Assembly: GCF_009932355.1 (NCBI RefSeq)
Contig: NZ_LEKU01000021.1
Span: 1-49,989, forward strand
Length of the DNA stretch: 49,989 nucleotides
DNA from: Riemerella anatipestifer_E
GTDB lineage: Bacteria; Bacteroidota; Bacteroidia; Flavobacteriales; Weeksellaceae
Direction: 5' to 3'
In this document: positions 25,846 to 35,468 of the stretch, one piece after another
Layout of the letters: each line of letters starts with the position of its first letter
How positions within the stretch are numbered: position 1 is the stretch's first letter
Made by a program: the position numbers and the translations under genes
Notes under the pieces: generated by a model
What the model was told of the DNA's origin: nothing
Seen by the model: only the letters and a program-made list of their open reading frames with translations
The model's database searches: none

Positions 25846-26659
25846 AAAGTACTTTAAGTTCTAAATCTATACTCTTCCCAAAAAACTTTTTAGATATTTT
25901 TTCAAAATTTTTGGTTAAATCAGAAAGGTAAAACTTCATTTCTGTTGTTTTCTGTTCAGAATTAAGTAAATGATGTTTTTCTAAAGATATTTTAATGTAA
26001 TTTGCTACAATACTAGGCGAATCAATCACTCTTACTCTACTGCCATAATATTGCTTAATTTCCTCTAATAATAGTGGATAGTGTGTACACCCTAAAATCA
26101 GTGTTTCAATGTTTTTTAATTTACTATTACTCAAATAATGATACAAAATAGAATGAGTGATAGGGTGATTTTTAAAACCTTCTTCTATCGCTGGAACTAA
26201 AAGTGGTGTGGCTAGTTCATCCACCTTGATAAATTTATTAAAGCGTCTGATACTTTTCTTGTAAATACCTGCATTTACAGTAGCTTTAGTTGCAATAACG
26301 CCTACATTGGTGTGAATTTCATAAGCTATTTTCTCCGCAACAGGATTAACCACATCAAAAACAATAGCTCTATCCCCTACCAATTCTTTAACCTCTTTCA
26401 ATGCATTAGCCGTAGCAGAATTGCAAGCAATCACAATAGCTTTACAGTTTTGCTCCAGTAAAAACTCAGCTATTTTTTCTGAAAATCTAACGATGGCCTC
26501 TTTAGATTTATCTCCATAAGGTAAATGTTTGGTATCCCCAAAATAAATGATATTTTCGTGAGGCATTTGCCTTTTGATTTCTTTGGCTACAGTAAGCCCT
26601 CCCACACCAGAATCAAACACACCTATAGGTTGCTGAGGAGAGAGGTTATCTACCAACAT
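25844..26659 (-). CDS. murI: Glutamate racemase
   Basis: Makes D-glutamate for peptidoglycan. The two catalytic cysteines are in ACNSATANAL and GCTHYPLL; the N-terminal loop is GVFDSGVGGLTVAKEI. The ATG at 26659 (MLVDNLSPQQPIGVFDSG) starts close to the conserved domain, as in related enzymes; a longer frame from 26701 adds 14 poorly conserved residues and cannot be excluded. Single gene, ending in a bidirectional terminator. Confidence 0.94.
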   Translation of the reverse strand: MLVDNLSPQQPIGVFDSGVGGLTVAKEIKRQMPHENIIYFGDTKHLPYGDKSKEAIVRFSEKIAEFLLEQNCKAIVIACNSATANALKEVKELVGDRAIVFDVVNPVAEKIAYEIHTNVGVIATKATVNAGIYKKSIRRFNKFIKVDELATPLLVPAIEEGFKNHPITHSILYHYLSNSKLKNIETLILGCTHYPLLLEEIKQYYGSRVRVIDSPSIVANYIKISLEKHHLLNSEQKTTEMKFYLSDLTKNFEKISKKFFGKSIDLELKVL

Positions 26660-26812
26660 TAAATGATTCGTATGTTTCAATGCTAATTCTTTAGATTGCA
26701 AAAATAAGGATTTTTAAAGTTGAACCTAAACTATTGTTAATAATAAAATCCTAAAAATAAATATTTAAGGTCATAAAATCAGCCAATAGTATCTCATACT
26801 TTATTAAAAATA

Positions 26813-26843
26813 AAAACTCCTAGACATAAAATCTAGGAGTTTT
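26813..26843 (-). terminator. Terminator of lpdA
   Basis: Twelve-base perfect stem (26813-26824 with 26832-26843) with a T run on the minus strand, 28 bases past the lpdA stop. Confidence 0.93.
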
Positions 26844-26870
26844 ATATTTAAAAACAAGGTAAATTCTAAA

Positions 26871-28256
26871 TTAAATATGTATTACCTCGCCATAAGCTGC
26901 AGCTACAGCTTCCATAACTGCTTCTGACAATGTAGGGTGTGGGTGAACAGATTTCAAAATCTCATGCCCTGTAGTTTCTAATTTTCTAGCAACTACTGCC
27001 TCTGCTATCATTTCGGTAACGCCATTACCTATCATATGGCAACCTAACCACTCACCATATTTAGCATCAAAAATTACCTTTACAAAGCCATCTGTATCTC
27101 CGTTTGCAGTCGCTTTTCCACTAGCAGAGAATGGGAATTTCCCAACCTTAATATCATAGCCTTTTTCTTTGGCTTGTTTTTCGGTAAGACCCACTGATGC
27201 TATTTCAGGAAGGCAATATGTACACCCTGGAATATTACCATAGTCTATAGCTTCTGTATGTAGCCCTTTGATTTTTTCCACACAAGTGATTCCTTCCGCA
27301 GAAGCCACATGAGCCAAAGCTTGAGTAGGAATAATATCTCCTATCGCATAATAACCTGGCACTGAAGTTTGATACCATTCATTTACTAAAACTCTACCTT
27401 TATCTGTTTTAATTCCAACTTCTTCTAGTCCTATATTTTCAATATTGGCCGTAATACCAACTGCTGAAAGCACTACATCAGCCTCTAATGTTACATTACC
27501 TTTAGCTGTTTTTACATTAGCTTTAACGCCGTTACCAGAAGTATCCACAGATTCTACAGAAGCGTTAGTCATTACCTCTATACCCGCTTTCTTAAGAGAT
27601 TTTTCTAAATGTTTAGAAACCTCCTCGTCCTCCACAGGTACAATATTTGGCATAAATTCTACAATAGTTACTTTAGTCCCCATAGTAGCGTAGAAATAAG
27701 CAAACTCTACTCCTATAGCTCCAGAACCTACTACTATCATAGATTTAGGCTGCTCTGGTAAAGAAAGTGCTTGTCTATACCCTATTACTTTTTTACCATC
27801 TTGAGGAAGGTTTGGCAACTCTCTAGAACGAGCTCCTGTTGCCAAGATGATGTGCTCAGCAGAATATTCTTTTGTAGCGCCATCTTTTTCCACTAAAACT
27901 TTTTTACCTTTTTGAACTTTAGCCGTACCGAAGATAACATCTATCTTGTTCTTTTTCATAAGGAACTCAATCCCTTTGCTCATCTTACTCGCCACCCCAC
28001 GACTTCTCTGAATTACATTAGGAAATTCAAAACTAGCTTCCACTTTATTAAGACCAAAATCTTCTGCATGGTTGATATACTTAAACACTTGTGCCGATTT
28101 CAATAATGCTTTTGTAGGAATACAACCCCAGTTAAGGCAGATACCTCCTAAGTTTTCTTTTTCTACAATAGCTGTTTTGAAACCTAACTGTGCTGCTCTA
28201 ATGGCTGTTACATAACCACCAGGACCACTCCCTATAACTATAATATCGTAATTCAT
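26871..28256 (-). CDS. lpdA: Dihydrolipoyl dehydrogenase (E3)
   Basis: FAD enzyme that reoxidises lipoamide for the 2-oxoacid dehydrogenase complexes. The FAD loop GSGPGGY (9-15), the redox disulfide GGICLNWGCIPTK (Cys40, Cys45), the NAD loop GSGAIGVEFA, and the C-terminal HPHPTLSEA (catalytic His-Glu) are all present. Length 461 is typical. It is transcribed alone, with a strong terminator. No E1/E2 genes lie nearby, as usual in this group. Confidence 0.97.
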   Translation of the reverse strand: MNYDIIVIGSGPGGYVTAIRAAQLGFKTAIVEKENLGGICLNWGCIPTKALLKSAQVFKYINHAEDFGLNKVEASFEFPNVIQRSRGVASKMSKGIEFLMKKNKIDVIFGTAKVQKGKKVLVEKDGATKEYSAEHIILATGARSRELPNLPQDGKKVIGYRQALSLPEQPKSMIVVGSGAIGVEFAYFYATMGTKVTIVEFMPNIVPVEDEEVSKHLEKSLKKAGIEVMTNASVESVDTSGNGVKANVKTAKGNVTLEADVVLSAVGITANIENIGLEEVGIKTDKGRVLVNEWYQTSVPGYYAIGDIIPTQALAHVASAEGITCVEKIKGLHTEAIDYGNIPGCTYCLPEIASVGLTEKQAKEKGYDIKVGKFPFSASGKATANGDTDGFVKVIFDAKYGEWLGCHMIGNGVTEMIAEAVVARKLETTGHEILKSVHPHPTLSEAVMEAVAAAYGEVIHI

Positions 28257-28359
28257 TGATTAAAAATTTAGTGCGAATTTACAAAAAATTATTGATATTA
28301 AAATTTCTAAAAAAACACTCTCCCACACACCTTTATTCATTTCAAATATTAACTCAACA

Positions 28360-28395
28360 AAAAAGCCGAAAGAAAAAATATTCTCTCAGCTTTTT
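28360..28395 (-). terminator. Terminator of the ABC exporter operon
   Basis: AAAAAGCCGAAAGA (28360-28373) pairs with TCTCTCAGCTTTTT (28382-28395), 12 of 14 pairs strict. T-rich on the minus strand. Lies just after the permease stop. Confidence 0.75.
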
Positions 28396-28415
28396 ATAAT
28401 AATTACTCCCAATAC

Positions 28416-29714
28416 TTACGAATGTCTAATCCACTTCCAAAGTTCTTTTAGAGTTGCTTTATTACCATGCATTAGTATGCCTACACGGTATATTTTTGCA
28501 GCAATAAAAACCATCAAAAGTGTAGTGATAAATAATAACGCAACCGACAATACCAACTCCCAAATAGGCACTCCGAACGGTATCCTTGCAATCATAGCTA
28601 CAGGAGAAGTTAACGGAATCATAGAAAGCCAAAAGCCCATAGGACCATCAGGATTATTCATAATAGAAATACTACCATAAAGCCCAAACATTAACGGAAC
28701 ACTTACAAAGACTGTAAACTGTTGGGTTTCGGTATCGTTATCTACCGCCGAACCAATAGCAGCATAGATAGAACTATAAAAAATATAACCTAAAAGGAAA
28801 AATACAAGAAATACCCCAATAATAAGCCCATAATTAAGCTCCAACAAAGTATGAGATATATGAGCCACTACCTCCTGTATATTTTCCATTTGTTCCAAAG
28901 TGTTTCCGGTAGACATTGGGCTAAAACTTTGATTAAAAAATACTGCTGCTGTTACCGCCATACCTATCCATATAACAAACTGGGTAAGTGCTACTAAAGT
29001 AACCCCTAAGATTTTACCCATCATTAAATCAAATGGTTTAACTGAAGAAATAATAATTTCTACCACACGGTTATTTTTTTCTTCCAAAACACTACGCATC
29101 ACTCTTACACCATAAATCAAAATAAATGTAAAAGTAGCGTACATCAATAACATACTCAACCCAGATTTTACACCAAACGCAAGGCTATCGTCCTGCTGAT
29201 GATTATCTAAAACATTGGTAGTTTTAAGTTCAAAAGATTTATCTAAGTCGTTCACTTGAGTTTCGGTAATTCCAAGTGCTTTTATTTTTTCTTTCTTAAT
29301 AACTTCCGACATAGAAGATGCCAAGGCTTTCCTTACATCAAAACCTATTTTCTTATTTACCAATAGCTGAGCTTGATTCTGTAAAGCTTCATAATCTTCC
29401 CCTTGCATAGGAGGAATAATCAACACTCCATCAATAGCTTCAGAAGTCTTCAACCCTTCCTTCAAAGATGCCTCGGTGTTAGGAGATGCATACACAAGGG
29501 AAACATCTTGTGGAGCTTTCATTCGGTTTTCAAACACGCCACTTTTATCTATGACAGAAAACTGATATTCCGTTTCGTTAGCTTTAAACATCAATCCTAT
29601 AACAGCCCCGAAAGCTATCATTAAAATCGGAGCCAGCAAAGTGAGTACAATAAAAGATTTCTTTTTAACCTGAGTAAGAAATTCTCTTTTGGTTATGATA
29701 ATAATATTTTTCAT
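28416..29714 (-). CDS. ABC-2 type transporter permease (NatB-like)
   Basis: Membrane subunit of an ABC exporter. A first transmembrane segment (KKSFIVLTLLAPILMIAFGAV) is followed by a large extracytoplasmic domain (about 45-170), then five or six more segments between about 180 and 420. This layout matches the NatB/ABC2 permease group, whose substrate may be sodium, a drug or a lipid; sequence alone cannot say. It lies six bases after the ATPase gene. Confidence 0.88.
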   Translation of the reverse strand: MKNIIIITKREFLTQVKKKSFIVLTLLAPILMIAFGAVIGLMFKANETEYQFSVIDKSGVFENRMKAPQDVSLVYASPNTEASLKEGLKTSEAIDGVLIIPPMQGEDYEALQNQAQLLVNKKIGFDVRKALASSMSEVIKKEKIKALGITETQVNDLDKSFELKTTNVLDNHQQDDSLAFGVKSGLSMLLMYATFTFILIYGVRVMRSVLEEKNNRVVEIIISSVKPFDLMMGKILGVTLVALTQFVIWIGMAVTAAVFFNQSFSPMSTGNTLEQMENIQEVVAHISHTLLELNYGLIIGVFLVFFLLGYIFYSSIYAAIGSAVDNDTETQQFTVFVSVPLMFGLYGSISIMNNPDGPMGFWLSMIPLTSPVAMIARIPFGVPIWELVLSVALLFITTLLMVFIAAKIYRVGILMHGNKATLKELWKWIRHS

Positions 29715-29720
29715 ACGATA

Positions 29721-30626
29721 TTAGTTTTGTACAGCAGTAATGAACACTTCGTTCATACTAGGTATTTTCTCATTAAAACTTCTAATGCTTCCTAGCGGCA
29801 TTAGTTTTGACAACAATTGGTTTTGTTCGCCTTGATATTTTAAATTAAAACTAACAAGTCCATCTTTTTCTTGCCAATCAGAAGGCGAAAATTCAGACTT
29901 AAAATTTTCCAACAATTCAGAATTAGAGTGAGCGAGTACAACTTCGTAAACATTTTGTTTAAAACGCTCTCTTACCTCAAATACTTTTCCGTCTAAGATT
30001 TTTTTTGAATGATTAACCAACGCTACATAATCGCACATTTCTTCCACGCTTTCCATTCTGTGCGTAGAGAGGATAATGGTTGTCCCATTATTTTTAAGAT
30101 TGATGATTTGGTCTTTAATGAGATTAGCATTTACAGGGTCAAACCCAGAGAAAGGCTCATCTAAAATAAGTAGTTTAGGGCGGTGCAGTACCGTTACCAC
30201 AAACTGTATTTTCTGTGCCATACCTTTGGAAAGTTCGGAGAGTTTCTTTTTCCACCATTGGTCTATATTTAGGCGTTCAAACCAATATTTAGCTTGAGTA
30301 AGCGCCTCATTTTTAGACATACCTTTAAGCTCTCCAAAATAGAGAATTTGGTCTCCCACCGTCATATTTTTATAAAGACCTCTCTCTTCTGGCATATAAC
30401 CAATCGCCTTAATATGGTGAGGACTTAAAATTTCGTTATCTATAAAAACTTTACCACTATCCGCTTGAGTAATCTGATTGATGATTCTAATAAAAGAAGT
30501 CTTACCTGCTCCGTTAGGTCCTAACAGCCCGTAGATGCTCCCTGTAGGAACTTCTATACTAAAGTCAGACAAAGCTACTTTTCTGCCTGCATCATAGGTT
30601 TTTGTAATATGTTCTGCTCTAAGCAT
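29721..30626 (-). CDS. ABC transporter ATP-binding protein (NatA-like)
   Basis: ATPase partner of the following permease. Walker A GPNGAGKTS (35-43), signature LSKGMAQKIQF, Walker B LLILDEPFSGFDP and the H-loop STHRMESVEE are visible. The C-terminal ~75 residues are the accessory domain (DUF4162-like) of exporter ATPases in this group. The KGM signature instead of SGG is normal for this type. Probably translated with the permease from one mRNA (six-base gap). Confidence 0.92.
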   Translation of the reverse strand: MLRAEHITKTYDAGRKVALSDFSIEVPTGSIYGLLGPNGAGKTSFIRIINQITQADSGKVFIDNEILSPHHIKAIGYMPEERGLYKNMTVGDQILYFGELKGMSKNEALTQAKYWFERLNIDQWWKKKLSELSKGMAQKIQFVVTVLHRPKLLILDEPFSGFDPVNANLIKDQIINLKNNGTTIILSTHRMESVEEMCDYVALVNHSKKILDGKVFEVRERFKQNVYEVVLAHSNSELLENFKSEFSPSDWQEKDGLVSFNLKYQGEQNQLLSKLMPLGSIRSFNEKIPSMNEVFITAVQN

Positions 30627-30694
30627 TTTTATATTTTTATTTTAGTTAGTACAAAGAAAAGCGTTTTTGTTACAATTATCCTAATCGCTCATAA

Positions 30695-30722
30695 AAAAAG
30701 AGACCTTTAAAAGTCTCTTTTT
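30695..30722 (-). terminator. Terminator of grpE-dnaJ
   Basis: AAAAAGAGAC (30695-30704) and GTCTCTTTTT (30713-30722) form a perfect stem with an eight-base loop; T tract on the minus strand. Confidence 0.9.
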
Positions 30723-30737
30723 ATCATTATTATAATT

Positions 30738-31853
30738 TTAGTTAAACAAATCTCTTACTTTATCAAAGAATGTTTTTTCTTTCCCTGAAGGTTCGGCTTT
30801 CATTTCGCCACTGTTCAGTTGTTTTTCAAAAAATTCTTTTTGTTCCTTTGTAAGGTTTTGCGGCGTCCATACATTGATGTGTACAAACATATCTCCCCTA
30901 CCATAGCTGTCTATGCTAGGAAGCCCTTTACCTGCAAGTCGTAAAATCTTACCTGATTGTGTTCCTGCATCTACCTTTATTTTAACCTTGCCACCTACTA
31001 CTGGGATTTCTTTAGAAGTACCCAACGCTGCTTCTGCAAAAGAAATATATAACTCTTGGTGAAGGTTATCTCCTTCTCTTTTGATGTTTGCATCTTCCTC
31101 TTCCTCTACCACTACAAGCAAATCACCTGGTGTTCCACCGAAAGGAGCGTCATTACCTTTACCTCTTACACTTAGTTGTATGCCATCTCTAGCTCCAGCT
31201 GGAATGTTGATACTCACTTCCTCATCAGCCTTAATAAGCCCTTGAGCATTGGCTCCTGCTGGTATTTTATCTGCTACCTTACCGATACCATTACACGCCC
31301 CACAAGTGGTTTGCGTTTGCATCTGTCCAAACATTGTGTTCATCACTTTCATTTGGACACCGTTACCGTTACAAGTAGGGCAGATCTTAGAAGTTACCCC
31401 TGGGGCAAGTTTCATTTTTTTGATTTTGATGGTTTTCTGAGTCCCATTCATCATCTCTTCTAGGCTTAGCTTGATACGAACTCTAAGGTTAGTACCTCTA
31501 GCCTCTTGTCTCCTAGCTCCGCCACCGAAACCTCCAAAATGACCACCAAAGATATCTCCAAACTGGCTGAAAATATCTTCCATATTCATACCACCACCGA
31601 AGCCTCCACCACCAAAACCTCCGCTACCGCCTACTCCCGCATGACCGTATTGATCATATCTAGCTCTCTTATTCTCATCGCTAAGAACTTCGTAGGCTTC
31701 TGCTGCTTCTTTAAATTTTTCTTCAGCTTCTTTATCTCCTGGGTTTTTATCTGGGTGATATTTAAGCGCTTGTCTTCGGTAGGCTTTTTTAATAGCGTCT
31801 GCCGTTGCGTTTTTTTCTACCCCTAATATCTCGTAGTAATCTCTTTTTGACAT
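30738..31853 (-). CDS. dnaJ: Chaperone DnaJ with a half zinc finger
   Basis: Hsp40 co-chaperone of DnaK. The J domain (1-70) has HPDKNPGD; a Gly/Phe linker follows (about 72-112). The zinc region contains only two CxxCxGxG motifs (CPTCNGNG, CGACNGIG), so one zinc centre, in place of the four motifs in E. coli DnaJ. This reduced form is usual in flavobacteria. The C-terminal substrate-binding domains and dimer region follow. Length 371. It is 50 bases after grpE, no dnaK nearby. Confidence 0.95.
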   Translation of the reverse strand: MSKRDYYEILGVEKNATADAIKKAYRRQALKYHPDKNPGDKEAEEKFKEAAEAYEVLSDENKRARYDQYGHAGVGGSGGFGGGGFGGGMNMEDIFSQFGDIFGGHFGGFGGGARRQEARGTNLRVRIKLSLEEMMNGTQKTIKIKKMKLAPGVTSKICPTCNGNGVQMKVMNTMFGQMQTQTTCGACNGIGKVADKIPAGANAQGLIKADEEVSINIPAGARDGIQLSVRGKGNDAPFGGTPGDLLVVVEEEEDANIKREGDNLHQELYISFAEAALGTSKEIPVVGGKVKIKVDAGTQSGKILRLAGKGLPSIDSYGRGDMFVHINVWTPQNLTKEQKEFFEKQLNSGEMKAEPSGKEKTFFDKVRDLFN

Positions 31854-31903
31854 TATTTATTTTAGTTTTATAATAAATGAAAGCTTCATTTATAATGTAA
31901 GAT

Positions 31904-32455
31904 TTATTGTCCTGTAACTACTTTAGTGAATCTAATGACTCTATCGTGCAGCATATATCCAGACTCTATTACATCTACAATTTTACCTTTTAAATCTTCG
32001 GTAGGAGCTGGTATTTGGGTAATAGCTTCGTGGAAATCTACATTAAAGTCGTCTCCCGCATTTACTTCTATAGGTTTTAATCCTTTTTCTGTCAGTTTAT
32101 TTTTGAATTTTTGATAGATAAGTTCTACTCCTTTTAAATCTTCTTCTTTCCCTGTTTTTGCTATTTCTTTTAAAGCTCTTTCAAAATCATCTAGAATGGC
32201 AAGCATATTCACCATCATATCCTGATTAGCATATTGAAAAAACTCCATTCGCTCTTTAGAAGTTCTTTTCTTATAGTTTTCAAACTCAGCATATAGACGA
32301 ATGTAACGATCTTTCTCCTCTGCCAAAAGTTCTTCTGTTGTAGGTTCTTTTGTCAGATTTTCTTCGCTGTCAGTATTTATATTTTGAGTTTCTTCACTTG
32401 TATTTTCTTCAGAAACATTAAGTTTTTCTTCGTGCAAATCTTTGTTCTCTTCCAT
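31904..32455 (-). CDS. grpE: Nucleotide exchange factor GrpE
   Basis: Releases ADP from DnaK. An acidic, Thr/Glu-rich N-terminal tail (1-45) is followed by the dimerisation helix with RYIRLYAEFENYKKRTSKER (about 51-70) and the beta-wing domain ending with GYMLHDRVIRFTKVVTG, the family signature at the C-terminus. Length 183. It precedes dnaJ in the same direction and likely shares its heat-inducible transcript. Confidence 0.96.
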   Translation of the reverse strand: MEENKDLHEEKLNVSEENTSEETQNINTDSEENLTKEPTTEELLAEEKDRYIRLYAEFENYKKRTSKERMEFFQYANQDMMVNMLAILDDFERALKEIAKTGKEEDLKGVELIYQKFKNKLTEKGLKPIEVNAGDDFNVDFHEAITQIPAPTEDLKGKIVDVIESGYMLHDRVIRFTKVVTGQ

Positions 32456-32485
32456 TCTTTATTGGTTTTATTGCTTGGGTATTGT

Positions 32486-32518
32486 CAAAGATGTTGCCAA
32501 ATTAAGATTTAGGACAAA
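32486..32518 (-). promoter_or_regulatory. Promoter candidate for grpE-dnaJ
   Basis: Minus strand TTTG (32518-32515), 21 bases, then CATCTTTG (32493-32486), one mismatch to TAnnTTTG. Located about 30 bases before the grpE start. I see no CIRCE-type inverted repeat here. Confidence 0.45.
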
Positions 32519-32541
32519 TTGACAGACAAAAAGTATATCCG

Positions 32542-33873
32542 TTAGACTATCTCAGTATAAACTAAATAAATATTCAAGACAACAATAATAAAACTAATGA
32601 TGATAGCAGCGTACTTCAAAAAACCTTGGTTAGCAAATACTCCCATCTTAAGTTTGTTATTAGTCAGCATTACCAACGGCACAACCGCAAAACTCAACTG
32701 TAAGGAAAGTATAACTTGGCTTAATATTAAAAGGTCTGCCGTTCCTTTTTCTCCATAGATAATAGCCACTACCAATGCTGGTATTACTGCTATCAACCTC
32801 GTAATCAATCGTCTTAACCAAGGTTTTAATTTAATATTGAGAAAACCCTCCATTACAATCTGCCCAGCCAAAGTGCCTGTAAGGGTTGAGTTTTGCCCAG
32901 AAGCCAACAAAGCTATAGCAAACACAATACTAGCGAGGCTCGTTCCTAAAATTGGAGACAAAAGTTGATGAGCGTCTGTAATGTCAGCAACATCTTGATA
33001 GCCTGTGTGATGAAATGCCGCCGATGAAATAATAAGTATAGCTGCATTGATTAAAAATGCTAACAACAAAGAAATATTACTATCCAAAGTAGCGAATTTA
33101 ATAGCTTCCCTCTTCCCCTTATCATCTCTAGAATAGTTTCTAGTCTGTACAATACTGCTATGCAAGTACAAGTTATGAGGCATTACAGTAGCTCCTAAAA
33201 TACCTATTGCTATGTAGAGCATACTTGGATTAAATACAATTTCTTTCTGTGGCACTAAACCTTTCAAAATAGGAAACCACTCAGGATTACTTACCACTAT
33301 TTCGTATAAAAAACAAAAGAAGATAATTGCTATCAGACCACCCACGACACTTTCTAGCCATCTAAAACCTTTGGCTTGAAGCATCAAAATAACAAATACA
33401 TCTACTACCGTAATGGCTATCCCAATGGTAAGTGGTATCCCAAACAAAAGATTAAGAGCTATGGCAGCCCCTATTACCTCCGCAAGGTCTGTAGCCGCTA
33501 TGGCTATTTCAGCAAAAATCCAAAGTAGAAAGTTAACAGGTCGAGAATAACTATCTCTACAGGCTTGAGCCAAATCTCTTTCGGCAACGATACCTAACTT
33601 TAAAGACAAATGCTGTAATAACATCGCAAAAAGATTAGAAATAAGTACTACCGATAGTAAGATGTATCCAAATTTAGCTCCACCAGCAATGCCTGTTGCC
33701 CAGTTACCTGGATCCATATAGCCTACCGCTACCATAAGCCCTGGACCTACAAATGCTAAAAATTTCTTCCAAAAACCTGCATCTTTAGGTACCTCAATAC
33801 TAGAAAACGATTCTGACAAAGAATTACCAGAACGCTCTTTTTTCCACATTCTATCTTTGAAGTATTTTTTCAT
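32542..33873 (-). CDS. mntH: Nramp-family divalent metal transporter (MntH-like)
   Basis: Proton-coupled Mn2+/Fe2+ importer of the inner membrane. The metal-binding TM1 motif DPGNW and TM6 motif MPHNLYLHSS are present, among about eleven transmembrane segments. The first 30 residues form a charged cytoplasmic tail. Two ATG codons (33876, 33873) start the frame; I use the second, with low resolution between them. A perfect hexamer inverted repeat lies just upstream at 33887-33902 and may be a metal-regulator operator. Confidence 0.93.
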   Translation of the reverse strand: MKKYFKDRMWKKERSGNSLSESFSSIEVPKDAGFWKKFLAFVGPGLMVAVGYMDPGNWATGIAGGAKFGYILLSVVLISNLFAMLLQHLSLKLGIVAERDLAQACRDSYSRPVNFLLWIFAEIAIAATDLAEVIGAAIALNLLFGIPLTIGIAITVVDVFVILMLQAKGFRWLESVVGGLIAIIFFCFLYEIVVSNPEWFPILKGLVPQKEIVFNPSMLYIAIGILGATVMPHNLYLHSSIVQTRNYSRDDKGKREAIKFATLDSNISLLLAFLINAAILIISSAAFHHTGYQDVADITDAHQLLSPILGTSLASIVFAIALLASGQNSTLTGTLAGQIVMEGFLNIKLKPWLRRLITRLIAVIPALVVAIIYGEKGTADLLILSQVILSLQLSFAVVPLVMLTNNKLKMGVFANQGFLKYAAIIISFIIVVLNIYLVYTEIV

Positions 33874-33886
33874 CACTCAAACAAAA

Positions 33887-33902
33887 GTTAGATAAGTCTA
33901 AC
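33887..33902. promoter_or_regulatory. Palindromic operator candidate before mntH
   Basis: GTTAGA-TAAG-TCTAAC, a perfect six-base inverted repeat with a four-base spacer, 10-30 bases before the mntH start and overlapping an AACTTTTG box that is one base off the promoter consensus. Similar short TTAG/CTAA dyads are bound by the DtxR/MntR family. No regulator gene lies nearby. Confidence 0.45.
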
Positions 33903-33934
33903 AAAATTATAAAAAATATCTAATCCAGCAAAAA

Positions 33935-33974
33935 AAATAGAGAGACTACTCAATTATAAGTAGCCTCTCTATTT
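33935..33974 (-). terminator. Terminator of the FadL-like gene
   Basis: AAATAGAGAG (33935-33944) pairs with CTCTCTATTT (33965-33974), with an inner CTACT/AGTAG stem. It lies about 20 bases after the porin stop and is A/T-flanked on both sides. Confidence 0.92.
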
Positions 33975-33994
33975 CTATTTAAATGTAACTTTTT

Positions 33995-35431
33995 TTAAAA
34001 TCTCCAACCGACAGTAAACACAAAGTTATTTCTTACTGTTTTAACATCAGAAACAATACTTCTCTTCTGTGTTACACCATCTCCTTCGTTAAACACACTA
34101 TTCTCCACTGGAGAAGCGTAATCTCCCGCATAAAATGGATTAGCAAACTTAGAACTTGCATTCTGATAGGCCGCATCTACATAGAAAGATTTAAAATTAT
34201 ACCCTAGTCCCAGACCTAAAGTCTGTCTATTTGAAAGATATAAATTACTAAATGTTCTATCAGAATATAAATTACTTGTTGGATCAATAACACTTAAAGA
34301 CGAAGTAGAGAAAGGATTAGATTGATATGCATAACCTCCTCTAAATCTCCAGTTATCTAACCTGTATTCCGCACCCAATCTTAACTCAGAAGTATTAGAA
34401 TACACTTTATTAAAAAACTCATTTAATTGCTTCTCTGCATCTCCCTGTACATTATACTGAGGCTTTGTAACACCTAAAGTATAATCCACATTTACTACAA
34501 AATTCTTGTTAGCTATATAAGCACCACTCAGAGTAGCTTTCATTGGAGTACTCAACCTTCTATTCTCATTGCCCAAAGCCGTTCCCATAACTCCATTATT
34601 ATCAAATCCATAATAGTTATAAGCCCTCTCTATATTCCACCAAGTAGGAGACTCTAATGCTAAACCTACACGAAAGTTTTTATCTATTTTACCTATAACC
34701 CCTGCTGAAATTGCTACCCCTCCGGAAGATTCTTGAAAAGGAGTATCTTGTTTTTGGTATAGCCCCTTAGTACCTGCCGTTTGAGACTGCATTCTAAAAA
34801 AATCTCCTTGCTCTATATTTGCTGAATGGAAGTGTACTCCACCACCTACATACCACTTATGGTCGTAATTACCACCAAATGCGAAGGATAATTTTGAAGT
34901 ATGCCCTACTCTATTATAAGCATGTCCATCGTAAAGTAGTAAATCCGTTTGCGAATTACCATTACTATCTGTATAATCTATAGCTTCATTTATAGTGTGA
35001 TTTTCAGGAGTTCTAATATAGCTATCAATATCCTTAGCACTATAATTAAACCCTAGGTTAATAAACTTCCATTTAGAATTATTGCTAGTTTGCATTACAA
35101 CAACCCCTCCTAAATGTCCTAAATTAGTTTTCTTATAAACTTCATCATAAGATTTATTTGCTAGAGTTGAGGTATTTTTATTTCCCAAAGCATTAAGCGT
35201 TCCAGAAAATTCACCCACAATATTAACAGCTATACCTGCAGGGTTAACATTTATAGAAGAAGCATCTCCTCCCATTGCTCCCATTGCTCCTGCCATACCC
35301 ATGTATTTTGCAGAACCATTAGGTTGTGTATCAGAATAAACATCTACCGTATTCCTAATTACAGAAACATCTTGAGAGTAAAATAAAGCTCCAACAGACA
35401 GCCCTAATATTGAAAATATCTTCTTATTCAT
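33995..35431 (-). CDS. Outer-membrane transporter, OmpP1/FadL family
   Basis: Beta-barrel for uptake of hydrophobic compounds such as fatty acids. Signal peptide 1-20 (ending FYSQ) precedes the family N-terminal hatch region (MGMAGAMGAMGGDASSINVNPAGIA), which is diagnostic. The rest alternates beta-strand segments and ends with a typical barrel terminus, VFTVGWRF. An ATG at 35455 adds eight charged residues before the signal peptide, so 35431 was chosen. It lies 37 bases after the Trp/Gly-rich lipoprotein gene, likely same transcript. Confidence 0.92.
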   Translation of the reverse strand: MNKKIFSILGLSVGALFYSQDVSVIRNTVDVYSDTQPNGSAKYMGMAGAMGAMGGDASSINVNPAGIAVNIVGEFSGTLNALGNKNTSTLANKSYDEVYKKTNLGHLGGVVVMQTSNNSKWKFINLGFNYSAKDIDSYIRTPENHTINEAIDYTDSNGNSQTDLLLYDGHAYNRVGHTSKLSFAFGGNYDHKWYVGGGVHFHSANIEQGDFFRMQSQTAGTKGLYQKQDTPFQESSGGVAISAGVIGKIDKNFRVGLALESPTWWNIERAYNYYGFDNNGVMGTALGNENRRLSTPMKATLSGAYIANKNFVVNVDYTLGVTKPQYNVQGDAEKQLNEFFNKVYSNTSELRLGAEYRLDNWRFRGGYAYQSNPFSTSSLSVIDPTSNLYSDRTFSNLYLSNRQTLGLGLGYNFKSFYVDAAYQNASSKFANPFYAGDYASPVENSVFNEGDGVTQKRSIVSDVKTVRNNFVFTVGWRF

Positions 35432-35468
35432 TATCTTAATTTTATTTTTTAGCATTCAATTAAATAAA

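Noticed and set aside
30738..31853. DnaJ with only two CxxCxGxG motifs as a defective protein
   Set aside because: This half zinc finger is the normal form in flavobacteria, so it is not a truncation.
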